Positions 1 to 9,710 are shown, numbered from the stretch's first letter. The stretch: DNA of 64,000 nt from Cognaticolwellia mytili (GCF_002104475.1 NZ_NBOF01000003.1:744001-808000); one strand, 5' to 3'. The notes: generated by a model from the sequence alone, not told the origin. Translations and numbers: made by a program.

Positions 1-17
1 GTTAGGATAAATAACTA

Positions 18-566
18 TTATATCATTGCCCAATAAGGCACCCAGCCACGTAATAAAATATTGATGACATTGAGTAATAGAAAGGTCACGAGTACTGACA
101 AGTCAAGGCCGCCAATGTTAGGAACAATGCGTCTCACTGGTGCTAAAACTGGAGCTGTTAATTGGTGAAAAATCATTTGTGTTGGATTGTAGCCTTGAAC
201 GACCCAACTCATTAATGCCATGACCAGCATAATGATAAATAATAATATACCCGTTTGTTTAATCAAATAAATTAGGCCTAAATAAAGTGCCATGACGATA
301 TCAACAGGGCCACCATTAATTAATGGAATGATGATAAAAGTTAATGTTGCAATTACGTAAGCCAAAATAACGGTCGATAAATCGATACCACCTAGGCCTG
401 GAATTATACGACGTAGTGGGATCACTAAGGGGTTACTGACTTTAACAATAAACTGACTCAAAGGATTATAAAAATCAGCTTTTACTAGCTGTAACCACAC
501 CCGCAACACTAAAACCATTAAAAAAGCGTCAAAGACAAATTTAAGCAAATAATTAATTGCTTCCAT
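18..566 (-). CDS. yggT: YggT family integral membrane protein
   Basis: Inner-membrane protein of 182 residues with two YGGT repeats (about residues 1-90 and 95-182). Each repeat has hydrophobic helices and a conserved loop: PLRRIIPGLGGIDLS near residue 50 and APVRRIVPNIGGLDLS near residue 140. The family is widespread, and its yggS-proC-yggT neighbourhood is conserved in gammaproteobacteria. The family has been linked to osmotic stress and, in organelles, to cofactor assembly; no precise function can be read from the sequence. It lies 141 bases downstream of proC on the same strand and is probably the last gene of the yggS-proC-yggT unit. The start is an ATG at 566. Confidence 0.93.
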   Translation of the reverse strand: MEAINYLLKFVFDAFLMVLVLRVWLQLVKADFYNPLSQFIVKVSNPLVIPLRRIIPGLGGIDLSTVILAYVIATLTFIIIPLINGGPVDIVMALYLGLIYLIKQTGILLFIIMLVMALMSWVVQGYNPTQMIFHQLTAPVLAPVRRIVPNIGGLDLSVLVTFLLLNVINILLRGWVPYWAMI

Positions 567-707
567 TTAAAACTCCAAAATTATGAGAAGGGATTGTACT
601 TACTAAATATGTTGGGCAGTAAGTAAGAGATATCAAGTTTTGAATTGGCCAGTAATACACTGATGCTTCAATTAACTGATATCTCAATTAAGGTGATGTT
701 AATACGA

Positions 708-1520
708 TTAGCTATTTTTCGCCATTTCTTTAGCACGATCCAGTGCCGCCGTCATTGCTTTTGTTACGAGTTGTTCCAAGCCGCCTTCGCTAAGGGAGCT
801 TATTGCAGCCTGTGTTGTACCGCCTTTAGAAGTAACATTTTCGCGTAGTTTGCTAATAGGAAGTTGGTTTTCTATCACCATTTTTGCAGCACCTAAGGCG
901 GTTTGTTGCACTAGCTCTCGGCTGTCTTGTTCGTTAAAACCATAAGTACGTGCTTGTTTTTCCATTGCTTCCATAAATAAGAAAAAGTAAGCAGGAGCCG
1001 AACCCGATACCGCGATAATGTGATCGATCTGTGCTTCGGTTTCAAGCCACTTAACAATACCAACAGATGCCATTAAAGTTTCAGTAAAGGCTTTCTCATC
1101 GTCAGTTGCTTTTGCATTAGCATAAATACCCGTAACACCTTCCCCAATTTGCGATGGTGTATTCGGCATTGTTCTAAAAACTGAACATGGTTGAGCCAAT
1201 GCTTGCTCAATTTGCGTAAGCGTTGTGCCCGCAGCAACAGAAATAAATGACTTACCTGTTAGATCGATACTCTCATTTAATTGCTGGCATACTTCGCTAA
1301 TTAAGTAGGGTTTAACACCCAATACGATAACATCAGCAAATTGCACTGCTTCAATGTTGCTTTGGGTTTGTTTAACTCCCAAGCTTGCCTGTAATGCTAA
1401 GCGCTTTTCAGCTGATGGATTAGACACTATGATATTTTTAGCTGCGTAACCACTTTGTACTAAACCTGAAATAATCGCGCCGTTCATATTACCTGCGCCA
1501 ATAAATGCGACTTTTTTCAT
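708..1520 (-). CDS. proC: pyrroline-5-carboxylate reductase
   Basis: Catalyses the last step of proline synthesis, NAD(P)H-dependent reduction of 1-pyrroline-5-carboxylate to proline, in the cytoplasm. The 270-residue length is normal. The N-terminal Rossmann motif GAGNM is at residues 8-12. The PNTP motif is near 140, and the C-terminal dimerisation domain carries the family signature around VTSKGGTTQAA. A TAGG ribosome site precedes the ATG at 1520. It lies between yggS (upstream, 133-base gap) and yggT, a widely conserved order. Nothing in the sequence suggests loss of function. Confidence 0.98.
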   Translation of the reverse strand: MKKVAFIGAGNMNGAIISGLVQSGYAAKNIIVSNPSAEKRLALQASLGVKQTQSNIEAVQFADVIVLGVKPYLISEVCQQLNESIDLTGKSFISVAAGTTLTQIEQALAQPCSVFRTMPNTPSQIGEGVTGIYANAKATDDEKAFTETLMASVGIVKWLETEAQIDHIIAVSGSAPAYFFLFMEAMEKQARTYGFNEQDSRELVQQTALGAAKMVIENQLPISKLRENVTSKGGTTQAAISSLSEGGLEQLVTKAMTAALDRAKEMAKNS

Positions 1521-1653
1521 AATTTACCTATTAATAGTTTATTGCTTATTTTGGTTGCAATCTTAATTGTGATAGCGATAGTTTTAAAATTTGTTTAATT
1601 GTAACGAATGCGCTATTTCGTGAGTAGGCGACTTTCGTATTAGAGTTTATACT

Positions 1654-2334
1654 TTATTTATGGGCGCGAATGCCAAATATTGCTGAACCAATACGTACCA
1701 TGGTTGAACCTGCGTTAATGGCAAATTGCATATCTGCTGACATGCCCATAGAAAGTGTATCAACACTTGGGTATTGCTTTTGTATACTGATAAATAAATT
1801 TTGCATACAGGTAAAACTTGCTTGTGAAGCGTTTTTTTCTGGAATTGCCATTAAACCGCGCAAAGACAAATTTTCACATTCAGCAATGGTATTAAGCAAT
1901 GCCGGTAGTTCATTAACTGAAACGCCAGATTTACTTTCTTCGCCGCTAATATTCACTTGTAAACAGATGTTTAGCGGGGTATCTTGACCAAACCTATGCT
2001 CATTAAGGCGTATTGCGACTTTAGCTCTGTCGATGCTATGCACCCAAGAAAAGTTTTTGGCGATTAGTTTGGTTTTATTGGTTTGAATTGGACCAATAAA
2101 ATGCCAACAAATGTCTGTTTTATCCTGTAAGGCGGTAATTTTTTCAATGGCTTCTTGTACATAACTTTCACCAAAATTACGCTGACCTGCTTCATAAGCT
2201 TGTTCAATCATGGACATAGGCTTGGTTTTACTAACAGCAAGTAAAGTGACTTCAGCAGTGTTGCGATGAGCTTGTTGACAGGCAGAAGAAATTTGCAGTT
2301 CAACTTCAGCAATATTATCTTTAATAGCAATCAT
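1654..2334 (-). CDS. yggS: pyridoxal-phosphate homeostasis protein
   Basis: Single-domain, fold-III PLP-binding protein (YggS/PROSC family). It has no known enzymatic activity and keeps free PLP and amino-acid/keto-acid balance in check. With the ATG at 2334 the protein has 226 residues, and the PLP lysine is K36 in the SKTKP motif, the same number as in E. coli. A longer reading from TTG at 2355 exists, but it adds seven non-conserved residues and has no ribosome site. Other family motifs present are FGESYVQE, WHFIGPIQTNK and the phosphate-binding GMSADM near residue 195. It is divergent from pilT with a short shared promoter region (2335-2404), as in Vibrio and Pseudomonas. Confidence 0.95.
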   Translation of the reverse strand: MIAIKDNIAEVELQISSACQQAHRNTAEVTLLAVSKTKPMSMIEQAYEAGQRNFGESYVQEAIEKITALQDKTDICWHFIGPIQTNKTKLIAKNFSWVHSIDRAKVAIRLNEHRFGQDTPLNICLQVNISGEESKSGVSVNELPALLNTIAECENLSLRGLMAIPEKNASQASFTCMQNLFISIQKQYPSVDTLSMGMSADMQFAINAGSTMVRIGSAIFGIRAHK

Positions 2335-2404
2335 ATTGTTTATTTCAGTTCTCAATGATTTATTCAGTTGTTAGTTAAATTATTAATTCGACTTAGAGGT
2401 TTGT

Positions 2405-3448
2405 ATGGATATTACCGAATTACTCGCATTTAGTGTGGAAAATAATGCATCCGATTTACATCTGTCATCAGGCACGCCACCGTCTATTCGCGTTGATGGT
2501 GATGTACGTAAACTAAATATACCAGCATTTGATGAGAAAGATGTTAACGCTTTGGTCTATGATATTATGAATGATCGCCAACGCAAAGAGTATGAAGAAA
2601 ATTTAGAGGTCGATTTTTCTTTTGAAGTACCAAATTTAGCTCGTTTTAGGGTCAATGCTTTTAATCAAAATCGTGGCCCCGCTGCTGTATTTCGTACTAT
2701 TCCGAGTAAGGTATTATCATTAGATGATCTGGATTGTCCTGAAATTTTTCGCGATATATCAGAGTTTCCACGTGGTTTAGTGTTAGTAACAGGCCCAACA
2801 GGCTCAGGTAAGTCAACAACATTAGCCGCCATGGTCGATTATATTAATAAAAACAAGCATGATCATATTCTAACGATTGAAGATCCTATTGAATTTGTCC
2901 ACGAGAGCCAGTCATGTTTAATTAATCAACGTGAAGTTCACCGTGATACCTTAAGCTTTAGCGCGGCATTACGTTCTGCGCTACGTGAAGACCCTGATGT
3001 TATTCTGGTTGGTGAAATGCGTGACTTGGAAACCATTCGCTTAGCTATGACTGCTGCTGAAACGGGGCACTTAGTTTTTGGCACCTTGCATACTACCTCA
3101 GCGCCTAAAACCATTGACCGTATTATTGATGTATTTCCTGGGGAAGAAAAGTCTATGGTACGCTCTATGCTTTCAGAATCATTACGAGCGGTTATCTCGC
3201 AAACGTTAGTGAAAAAAGTAGGAGGAGGGCGTGTGGCTGCGCATGAAATCATGATGGGGGTCCCGGCAATTCGCAATCTGATCCGTGAAGATAAAACTGC
3301 CCAAATGTATTCCGCGATTCAAACCGGTATGACTCATGGCATGCAGACTATGGATCAATGTTTACAAAACCTAGTGAATCGAGGAATCATCACTAAACAA
3401 GATGCAATGAGTAAAGCGCAAGATAAAAATCAATTTATGGGTTACTAG
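2405..3448 (+). CDS. pilT: type IV pilus retraction ATPase PilT
   Basis: Hexameric cytoplasmic ATPase that depolymerises type IV pili during twitching motility and DNA uptake. The 347-residue length is typical. The N-terminal PAS-like domain covers about residues 1-100, and the RecA-like domain follows with Walker A GPTGSGKST at 130-138. The Asp box (ILTIEDPIEFVH), Walker B (DPDVILVGEMRD) and His box (TGHLVFGTLHT) are all present. The C-terminal region retains the AIRNLIRE retraction motif. The gene starts with ATG at 2405 after a GAGG ribosome site and is followed 30 bases later by pilU, so the two are probably co-transcribed. Confidence 0.98.
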   Translation: MDITELLAFSVENNASDLHLSSGTPPSIRVDGDVRKLNIPAFDEKDVNALVYDIMNDRQRKEYEENLEVDFSFEVPNLARFRVNAFNQNRGPAAVFRTIPSKVLSLDDLDCPEIFRDISEFPRGLVLVTGPTGSGKSTTLAAMVDYINKNKHDHILTIEDPIEFVHESQSCLINQREVHRDTLSFSAALRSALREDPDVILVGEMRDLETIRLAMTAAETGHLVFGTLHTTSAPKTIDRIIDVFPGEEKSMVRSMLSESLRAVISQTLVKKVGGGRVAAHEIMMGVPAIRNLIREDKTAQMYSAIQTGMTHGMQTMDQCLQNLVNRGIITKQDAMSKAQDKNQFMGY

Positions 3449-3478
3449 TTACTTTGCCTGTATCGAAAGGGTAGTTAA

Positions 3479-4600
3479 ATGAATTTTAATGACTTATTAC
3501 AAAAAATGGTGCAAAAACAAGCATCAGATATGTTTGTTACGGCTAAGCTAGCGGTGAGTGCAAAAATCAATGGTGAAATGACGGCGATTGATAAACAAAC
3601 TTTAACGCCAGCACAAGCACTAGCTTTAGTACATGACGCTATGTCAGATAAGCAAAAAATTGAATTTGAAACAAGCAAAGAGTGTAATTTTGCTATTTCA
3701 ATTGATGGTATCGGCCGCTTTCGTATTTCGGCATTTTGGCAGCGGGATATGGCGGGTATGGTTGTTCGCCGTATTATTACCGAAATACCTGATGCAGATG
3801 ACCTTGGTTTACCGCCAGTATTGAAAGATATAGTGATGTCAAAACGAGGTTTAGTATTATTTGTTGGTGGCACAGGTACAGGTAAATCAACCTCAATGGC
3901 GGCATTAATCGGTTATCGAAACCATAATTCTCGAGGTCATATTCTAACTATTGAAGATCCTGTCGAGTTCGTGCATGAGCACGGTAAGTGTATGGTCACT
4001 CAACGTGAAGTCGGCTTAGATACTGAGAGTTTTGATGCCGCACTAAAAAGCTCATTGCGCCAAGCGCCTGATGTTATTTTAATTGGTGAAATTCGTAGCC
4101 AAGAAACCATGGAACATGCTTTAAGTTTTGCGGAAACAGGGCATTTATGTATTGCTACCTTACATGCTAATAACGCTAACCAGGCAATTGACCGTATTAT
4201 GCATTTAGTCCCTGCAGAGCAACACGGTAAATTACTGTTTGATTTAGCCTTAAACCTTAGAGGTATTGTTGCTCAGCAACTTGTACCCACCTGCGATGGT
4301 AATGGTCGAGTTGCTGCTATCGAAATATTACTTAATTCACCTTATGTGGCTGAGCTAATCAAAAAAGGTGATATTGGCAGTATTAAAGAAGTAATGAATA
4401 AGTCGACGGACCAAGGTATGCAAACATTCGATAAAGCGTTATTTAATTTACATCAAAAAGGTTTAATTAACTATGCAGACGCGTTGCACCATGCTGATTC
4501 ACCTAATGATTTACGCTTGATGATTAAGCTGCGAAGTAATGATAACGGCGGTAGTGGGTCGTTATCAGGTGTGACCATCGATGGTTTAGAGCCAAATTAA
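3479..4600 (+). CDS. pilU: PilT-like ATPase PilU
   Basis: Paralogue of PilT that assists pilus retraction and in several species works only together with PilT. It has 373 residues. Walker A GGTGTGKST is at 130-138. The Asp box is ILTIEDPVEFVHEH, and Walker B is PDVILIGEIRSQET. The long C-terminal tail after about residue 345 (glycine- and serine-containing) is typical of PilU rather than PilT. A GGGTAG ribosome site precedes the ATG. It lies directly downstream of pilT, the usual arrangement. Other pilus genes are not in the window. Confidence 0.96.
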   Translation: MNFNDLLQKMVQKQASDMFVTAKLAVSAKINGEMTAIDKQTLTPAQALALVHDAMSDKQKIEFETSKECNFAISIDGIGRFRISAFWQRDMAGMVVRRIITEIPDADDLGLPPVLKDIVMSKRGLVLFVGGTGTGKSTSMAALIGYRNHNSRGHILTIEDPVEFVHEHGKCMVTQREVGLDTESFDAALKSSLRQAPDVILIGEIRSQETMEHALSFAETGHLCIATLHANNANQAIDRIMHLVPAEQHGKLLFDLALNLRGIVAQQLVPTCDGNGRVAAIEILLNSPYVAELIKKGDIGSIKEVMNKSTDQGMQTFDKALFNLHQKGLINYADALHHADSPNDLRLMIKLRSNDNGGSGSLSGVTIDGLEPN

Positions 4601-4755
4601 GCTTAACCATACTTTAGCAATACATGAATAAACTTATATAAAGCATACTATTTTATGGCATGTTTTTTATTTTATCAGCGTTTACTACATTCTTAATTCA
4701 AAGTAAGTAAATGATAAAATATAAATAATACCAATTATAAAAAATGGAGAATTCG

Positions 4756-5301
4756 ATGTTATCTATAGCACGATGGTTAATGATCGCTGTAGTTTTTACT
4801 ACAGCTAATAATGTGCTGGCAGGAGCTAATAAATTTGCTGCAGGTCCAGAGATAAAAAATTATGGCCAGCATGCCAATGTTCAACAGGACTTAGTGTTTA
4901 ATAATAAGACTAAATTTAAGATTGCCTTTGATATTGGTGAGCAAGGTAAAGCTGGTGCAATAAATCGTAAAATAGAAACTTTAGCGCGTTTTATTAATAT
5001 GCACGTGGCTAATGGCATTGCCGCCGAAAATATTGAACTTGCACTTGTTGTGCATGGCAAGGCCGGCTTCGATTTGATGAAAACAGAACTATACCAAGAG
5101 AAATTTCAGCAAAATAACGCCAATACAGAATTACTGACGCAATTAATGAAAAACCGAGTAGAAATTTATTTATGTGGCCAATCCGCGGCTTATTACGATA
5201 TCAATAATGAAATGTTGCAACCTGGAATAAAAATGGCACTTTCTGCTATGACAGCTCACGCGGTTTTACAAAGTGAAGGGTACAGTCTTAATCCATTTTA
5301 G
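4756..5301 (+). CDS. exported DsrE/DsrF-like protein
   Basis: Probable periplasmic protein of 181 residues: a signal peptide (about residues 1-22, ending NVLAG) followed by a DsrE-like fold. The pattern LALVVHGKAG, then a region with a single Cys in the context IYLCGQSAAYY, resembles the DsrE/DsrF/TusD family, where the cysteine can carry sulfur. The family is mostly cytoplasmic, so export is unusual for a sulfur-relay role. The ATG at 4756 is chosen over the in-frame ATG at 4744 because a GGAG ribosome site lies between them at the right distance and the shorter start gives a clean signal peptide. It stands alone after pilU. Substrate and partners are unknown. Confidence 0.75.
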   Translation: MLSIARWLMIAVVFTTANNVLAGANKFAAGPEIKNYGQHANVQQDLVFNNKTKFKIAFDIGEQGKAGAINRKIETLARFINMHVANGIAAENIELALVVHGKAGFDLMKTELYQEKFQQNNANTELLTQLMKNRVEIYLCGQSAAYYDINNEMLQPGIKMALSAMTAHAVLQSEGYSLNPF

Positions 5302-5990
5302 CCTTTAATACTCCATTACTCTTTAGCATTATAAAAGGTAAGTGGAATATTGGTATTAGCCATTAGATTATATTTTAAGTAAACGTCACGATAAAACTAT
5401 CACGTTAAAGTTAGTAGAGCATTAAAAATACTACTTTTGGACCGCCACTGTTTGAAAAAATATGCGTGCTAAATAGTGATACGCTAAAGCAAGCTTTGAC
5501 TTAATAAATATGTCATTTTAAATAAATATGTCATTTTAAATGAAAATTCATTATATGACTGAAACTCCGGATGAGTAGTGTCTGCTTAATATTCTATTTT
5601 ATTCCACTTCCTGCTTTAAATATTGATAAATGCCTCTTTAATATCATGCTATTAGTTTTTCTTGTAGGGTGAGGTGCGTTGCTGTCGGCGTATACAGCTA
5701 GCTTAATTTCATGGGTTTATGTAAGTTTTAGGTTTTAATGTGATGCCTTATTGGATGTTATCCTGCAGCATAATTTATTTAATAAAATAATATAAATAAG
5801 GTTACTGAAAAAGTAAGAATATTCGGCTTGCAATCGAATGCATTTTGTATAAATACGCTAAGCATGGTATCTATGAAACTAAGAGAGTGCTGAAAATATT
5901 GACTATTTAAGAGACTGAAAAATATATTGTTCTATTCAATAATAAGTAAGCATCATTTGTATAGGTAACTGTTTACCAAGAGGTTATAAA
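5302..5990. other. long non-coding gap before the symporter gene
   Basis: No open frame of convincing quality is seen on either strand in this 689-base gap. It contains a perfect 18-base tandem duplication at 5503-5538 and otherwise AT-rich sequence. Such a long leader before a transporter gene may hold the promoter and regulatory sites, but I recognise no specific operator or riboswitch. Confidence 0.5.
5503..5538. repeat. perfect 18-bp tandem duplication
   Basis: The 18-base unit AATAAATATGTCATTTTA occurs twice head to tail (5503-5520 and 5521-5538) with no mismatch. Its length is consistent with replication slippage in AT-rich non-coding DNA. No function is evident. Confidence 0.9.
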
Positions 5991-7553
5991 ATGAAATTAG
6001 AAATGTTCGATATTGGCGTATTTATCGTCTATGTTCTCGGTCTGTTGGCTGTAGCACTATATATTTCGCGCAGCGATAAAAAAGACGGTGCAGATACCGA
6101 GGATTATTTCTTAGCAGGAAAGTCACTGCCTTGGTGGGCAATTGGTGCTTCTCTTATTGCTTCTAATATTTCAGCAGAGCAAATTATTGGTATGTCTGGT
6201 TCTGGTTTTGTTATGGGAATGGCGATTGCCTCTTATGAATGGATGGCAGCCATTACATTAATTTTAGTCGGTAAATATTTATTACCCGTTTTTCTAAAAA
6301 ATGAAATATTCACCATGCCACAATACTTACACCAACGTTTTGACCACAGAGTTAAAACTACATTAGCGTTGTTTTGGTTGTTAGTTTACGTTTTTGTAAA
6401 TTTAACTGCAGTGCTTTGGCTAGGCGGCTTAGCCATAGAAACGGTTGCTGGTGTTGATTGGTGGCATGGCATGTTGTTTTTAGCCGCGTTTTCCATTGCT
6501 TATTCACTTTATGGTGGCCTGAAGGCTGTTGCTTATACCGATATAATTCAAGTGATATTATTAATCTTTGGTGGTTTATTATTAAGTTATCTCGCACTTG
6601 ATGCGGTTTCACAAGGGCAAGGTATGCTGGCTGGCTTTAGCAAGTTAACCACAGAGCTACCTGGGCACTTTGATATGATTTTGTCGCCTGAAAATTCACA
6701 ATACACAAATTTACCGGGTATTTCAGTGCTGGTGGGCGGAATGTGGGTAATGAATATTTCCTACTGGGGTTTTAATCAATACATCATTCAGCGTGCACTT
6801 GCCGCTAAGAATCTGCAAGAAGCACAAAAAGGTATTGCGTTCGCCGCTTATTTGAAACTACTTATGCCAATTATTGTAGTGCTACCGGGTATTGCTGCCG
6901 TCGTTTTATATCCAACACTGCCAAATGCTGATCAAGCTTACCCGTCAATGATGGAATTAATGCCCGTCGGTATTAAAGGTTTAGTGTTTGCTGCCTTGGT
7001 TGCCGCAATTGTCTCTTCGTTAGCATCAATGACCAACAGTATTTCGACAATTTTTACTATGGATATTTATCGCCCAATTAAGCCTGATGCTAGCCAGCAG
7101 CACTATGTGCGTGTTGGACGCATTGCAACATTAGTTGCTTTGGTTATTGCTTTGTTTATGGCAGAGCCTTTATTAGGTAAGTTCGATCAAGCCTTCCAGT
7201 ACATTCAAGAATTTACAGGGGTATTTACGCCCGGCATTGTAGTGATTTTCTTGGTAGGTATGTTTTGGAAAAAGGCAACGTCGATGGGGGCGCTTTCAGC
7301 TGCTATTGGCTCAGCAGCGTTTTCTTTTGGTTTACGAATGATGTGGCCAGAACTACCCTTTATGGATCGTATTGGCTTAGTGTTTCTAATGTGTTTGGCA
7401 TTGATGGTGTTGGTATCATTAGCTGGCAAGTCTGAAAGTAGCGACACCAGTGTTAGCTTGACTGACGTTAGTTTTGTCACGGAAAGAAGTTTTAATATTG
7501 CCGCACTGGGTGTAGTTATTATTTTAACTATTTTATACACCATGTGGTGGTAG
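5991..7553 (+). CDS. sodium/solute symporter (SSS family, SGLT-like)
   Basis: Inner-membrane secondary transporter of the sodium:solute symporter family, 520 residues with about 14 hydrophobic helices. Family features include the N-terminal region with YFLAGKSLPWW and ASLIASNISAEQIIGMSG (near 35-75), the YSLYGGLKAVAYTDIIQ segment (near 165-180) and the ISTIFTMDIYRP segment near 350. The AEQIIGMSG and GGLKAV signatures match the sugar-transporting branch (vSglT/SGLT-like), so a sugar substrate coupled to Na+ is likely but not proven. The ATG follows an AGAGG ribosome site. A strong terminator lies just downstream, and no catabolic genes adjoin it. Confidence 0.9.
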   Translation: MKLEMFDIGVFIVYVLGLLAVALYISRSDKKDGADTEDYFLAGKSLPWWAIGASLIASNISAEQIIGMSGSGFVMGMAIASYEWMAAITLILVGKYLLPVFLKNEIFTMPQYLHQRFDHRVKTTLALFWLLVYVFVNLTAVLWLGGLAIETVAGVDWWHGMLFLAAFSIAYSLYGGLKAVAYTDIIQVILLIFGGLLLSYLALDAVSQGQGMLAGFSKLTTELPGHFDMILSPENSQYTNLPGISVLVGGMWVMNISYWGFNQYIIQRALAAKNLQEAQKGIAFAAYLKLLMPIIVVLPGIAAVVLYPTLPNADQAYPSMMELMPVGIKGLVFAALVAAIVSSLASMTNSISTIFTMDIYRPIKPDASQQHYVRVGRIATLVALVIALFMAEPLLGKFDQAFQYIQEFTGVFTPGIVVIFLVGMFWKKATSMGALSAAIGSAAFSFGLRMMWPELPFMDRIGLVFLMCLALMVLVSLAGKSESSDTSVSLTDVSFVTERSFNIAALGVVIILTILYTMWW

Positions 7554-7592
7554 CTTCTTAAAAATAACTAAATTCAGCTAAAAAGTATTTGG

Positions 7593-7627
7593 CCGCTAAG
7601 TTAACGCTTAGCGGATTTTTTTGTTTT
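7593..7627 (+). terminator. rho-independent terminator after the symporter
   Basis: An 8-bp stem CCGCTAAG / CTTAGCGG with a 6-base loop, followed by ATTTTTTTGTTTT, sits 39 bases after the symporter stop codon. Confidence 0.9.
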
Positions 7628-8136
7628 AAATTAACAGAGCAATTAAAAAATTAACAGAACACTGACTCTGCATTGAGCAAAATGGCTTTAAGTCATTGCG
7701 ATAAATTCTTTGGTTGAAATACCTATTTAACCAGTAAAAACATCTTCAACAATTTATCAGGCACAATCTGGAGGAGGGCTACTGCCTACAAATCAGCGTT
7801 ATGGGGCGAATTACTGTGAAAAGGCTGTTTTAGTGGCTATCAATATGAACAAACATCAATTCTGCTTTCTATTAGTTATAATAGGTTTAGGTACCGATAT
7901 TGATTATTAGCTTTAATATAAAGTGAGTGTCATGCTAGATAGTCTATTCAATGAGCTATGGAGAGTCGTTAGCAAATTTTAATGTAGGTAGTAATAACCA
8001 ATGGATTAGCTCTGATTTTAGCTCGGCTTTTTGATTGCATCACTATCATTATAAGGTGTTGAAACAACTGTTGATTCGCCATTAAATTAGCGTATTCTAC
8101 TCAGTTATATATATTCATTTATTTGGCAGAACTCTA
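7628..8136. other. non-coding gap
   Basis: About 500 bases without a supported gene on either strand. The sequence is AT-rich with stop codons in all frames. No repeat, tRNA or recognised RNA motif is visible. Confidence 0.45.
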
Positions 8137-8334
8137 TTGAAAAATATAGCGCAAGTTATTCTATTGTTATTCGTACTTTCGAGCTTATCAGGTTGTATTG
8201 CCGTTACTGCTGTATCTACGGTTGTAGGTGTCACTACAACCGTTGTTGGTGGAGCTATCGATGTTGTTGATGCAGTGACGCCAGATATTCTTGATGACGA
8301 AGATGATAATGATAATGAGAATGGAGATAATTAA
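8137..8334 (+). CDS. small acidic lipoprotein
   Basis: A 65-residue predicted lipoprotein. The signal peptide ends in the lipobox LSGC, with the acylated Cys at residue 19. A valine/threonine-rich hydrophobic stretch follows (VSTVVGVTTTVVGGAIDVVDAV), and the tail is strongly acidic (DDEDDNDNENGDN). The layout resembles the small proteobacterial lipoproteins in which a Cys-Val/Ala-rich segment precedes a charged tail. The start is a TTG with only a weak ribosome site, and there is no other usable start before the signal peptide. It is isolated between gaps. Function unknown. Confidence 0.7.
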   Translation: MKNIAQVILLLFVLSSLSGCIAVTAVSTVVGVTTTVVGGAIDVVDAVTPDILDDEDDNDNENGDN

Positions 8335-8534
8335 ATTACTTGGGGTGATAAATAAGTTGCTGGAAGGTGATTACACATACTTTATTCGATGATATTAACA
8401 TACGATTTACTATCTTTTTTCTGTACTTTTAGTGCTCAATTTTGTGTTGACTAAATAGCAATGTTCATTGGTGATGGTCTATTAGCCTTATGTAAAGTAA
8501 AAATTTCAAAGGAGCTTTTGATTCAAAGTTAAGT

Positions 8535-9236
8535 TTAGTTAGTTAGCTGGATCAAACCTTCGTTAAGCAATTTTAAAGCATTTCTAGTATCTTTTGATTT
8601 GCTAAATGCAACATAAATATCGCTGCTGTGGTTAGTTTGACCTTTTTTTATATCGTTAGCATGAAGTCCCATACTTTCTAATTTATTTTTAACGATTTCA
8701 TCAAACATGATCGCTACTTTTATTCTTTTTTTTCTGAGCAGTTGAATTAGTTGTTCTTGGTTAGCCACAGTGACTTCTCTAAAACGGTTTTTATTTCTTT
8801 CGTAGTTATTACCATACTCATACCCAATGATCACTCCAACAGAAGTGGTGTCGGGTATTTCATCTGTAGAGGTGAAGTTCATTGTAGAGTCGTTATGGTA
8901 GTAAAATGATGCAGTGGCTTGCAATATGGGAATCTCACCGAAATTGAACCTTTTAATTGTGCTCTTTTGTTTTGTCACGTTAAAAGCACCGTCAACTTGT
9001 CCATGTTCAGCCATCTTTAGCGCTCTTGAATACGGAACGGCAATAAATTTAACTTCGACATTCATAGCTTGGTACGCTGCTTGAATAATATTTTTAGATA
9101 TTCCATTACCATTTTTGTCTGAATAAGGTGGCCAGCTATTTTCAGCTGCAAGTGTTATAGACTCAATAGCTGAACAATTTTGACATGATATGAAAACGAA
9201 AATATAAACTAATTTTCTAATGAAAAACATGAGCAT
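8535..9236 (-). CDS. periplasmic solute-binding-like protein (SBP family 3 type)
   Basis: Secreted protein of 233 residues with an N-terminal signal peptide (about residues 1-22). A periplasmic binding fold like that of amino-acid-binding proteins follows. The opening ITLAAENSWPPYSDKNG and the AYQAMNVEVKFIAVPYSRALKMAEHGQVDGAFNV pattern are characteristic of family 3. No ABC permease or ATPase lies nearby. In marine gammaproteobacteria many such orphan proteins are not transport components, so a sensory or ligand-scavenging role is possible. The start ATG is at 9236. A second Met four residues in (MLMFF) could be used instead. Confidence 0.75.
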   Translation of the reverse strand: MLMFFIRKLVYIFVFISCQNCSAIESITLAAENSWPPYSDKNGNGISKNIIQAAYQAMNVEVKFIAVPYSRALKMAEHGQVDGAFNVTKQKSTIKRFNFGEIPILQATASFYYHNDSTMNFTSTDEIPDTTSVGVIIGYEYGNNYERNKNRFREVTVANQEQLIQLLRKKRIKVAIMFDEIVKNKLESMGLHANDIKKGQTNHSSDIYVAFSKSKDTRNALKLLNEGLIQLTN

Positions 9237-9710
9237 ATAACCTTCATAAAGTAATAGAGTTCTTATCTTACGACTATGGTTTTAGTGTGATTTCAGTACG
9301 ATTTTTGGTCAACACCTTTCACTCATAAAATAAATTTTTGGTTGGAATTCAAGTATGGAAAATCCACTTGTACTCTGCTTTTTATCTGTACTATTGCAAT
9401 TGAGATAAATATCTGATTATTCTAAATAGGTTTAATCACTCAGTATCTGTGTTGCTTTTAAATCTTAATAGCTAACTATTGTTGAATAACTGTTTCTGTA
9501 TTGTTCAACCTTGGCTGTTCATGTCCAAATCGAGTATATCGTTATTGAATATTTTTCTCACTTACATAATTCTATTTATTTTAGCTGATAATTGTTAAAA
9601 ATTTATCCTGTTAGCTTTGTACTAGATCAAGGCCTTAAGCGGTAATTTCTGTAAACTGCTATTCGCTTTAGCCGTTTGTAGCTAGACGTAAGACAACCCA
9701 GAGAGATTCT
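9237..9710. other. non-coding gap with a possible FNR-type promoter
   Basis: No gene is seen in this 474-base gap, which separates two divergent genes. Near its right end is an imperfect FNR-like site (9617-9630) with a possible -10 hexamer at 9652-9657, described separately. Confidence 0.45.
9617..9630 (+). promoter_or_regulatory. possible FNR-like site upstream of the 9711 gene
   Basis: TTGTACTAGATCAA matches the FNR consensus TTGAT-N4-ATCAA at 8 of 10 specified bases, with a perfect right half. A candidate -10 (TAAACT, 9652-9657) lies where a class II activated promoter would need it, giving a site centre about 40.5 bases upstream of the predicted start of transcription. The left half is imperfect, so this is tentative. 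Confidence 0.35.
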
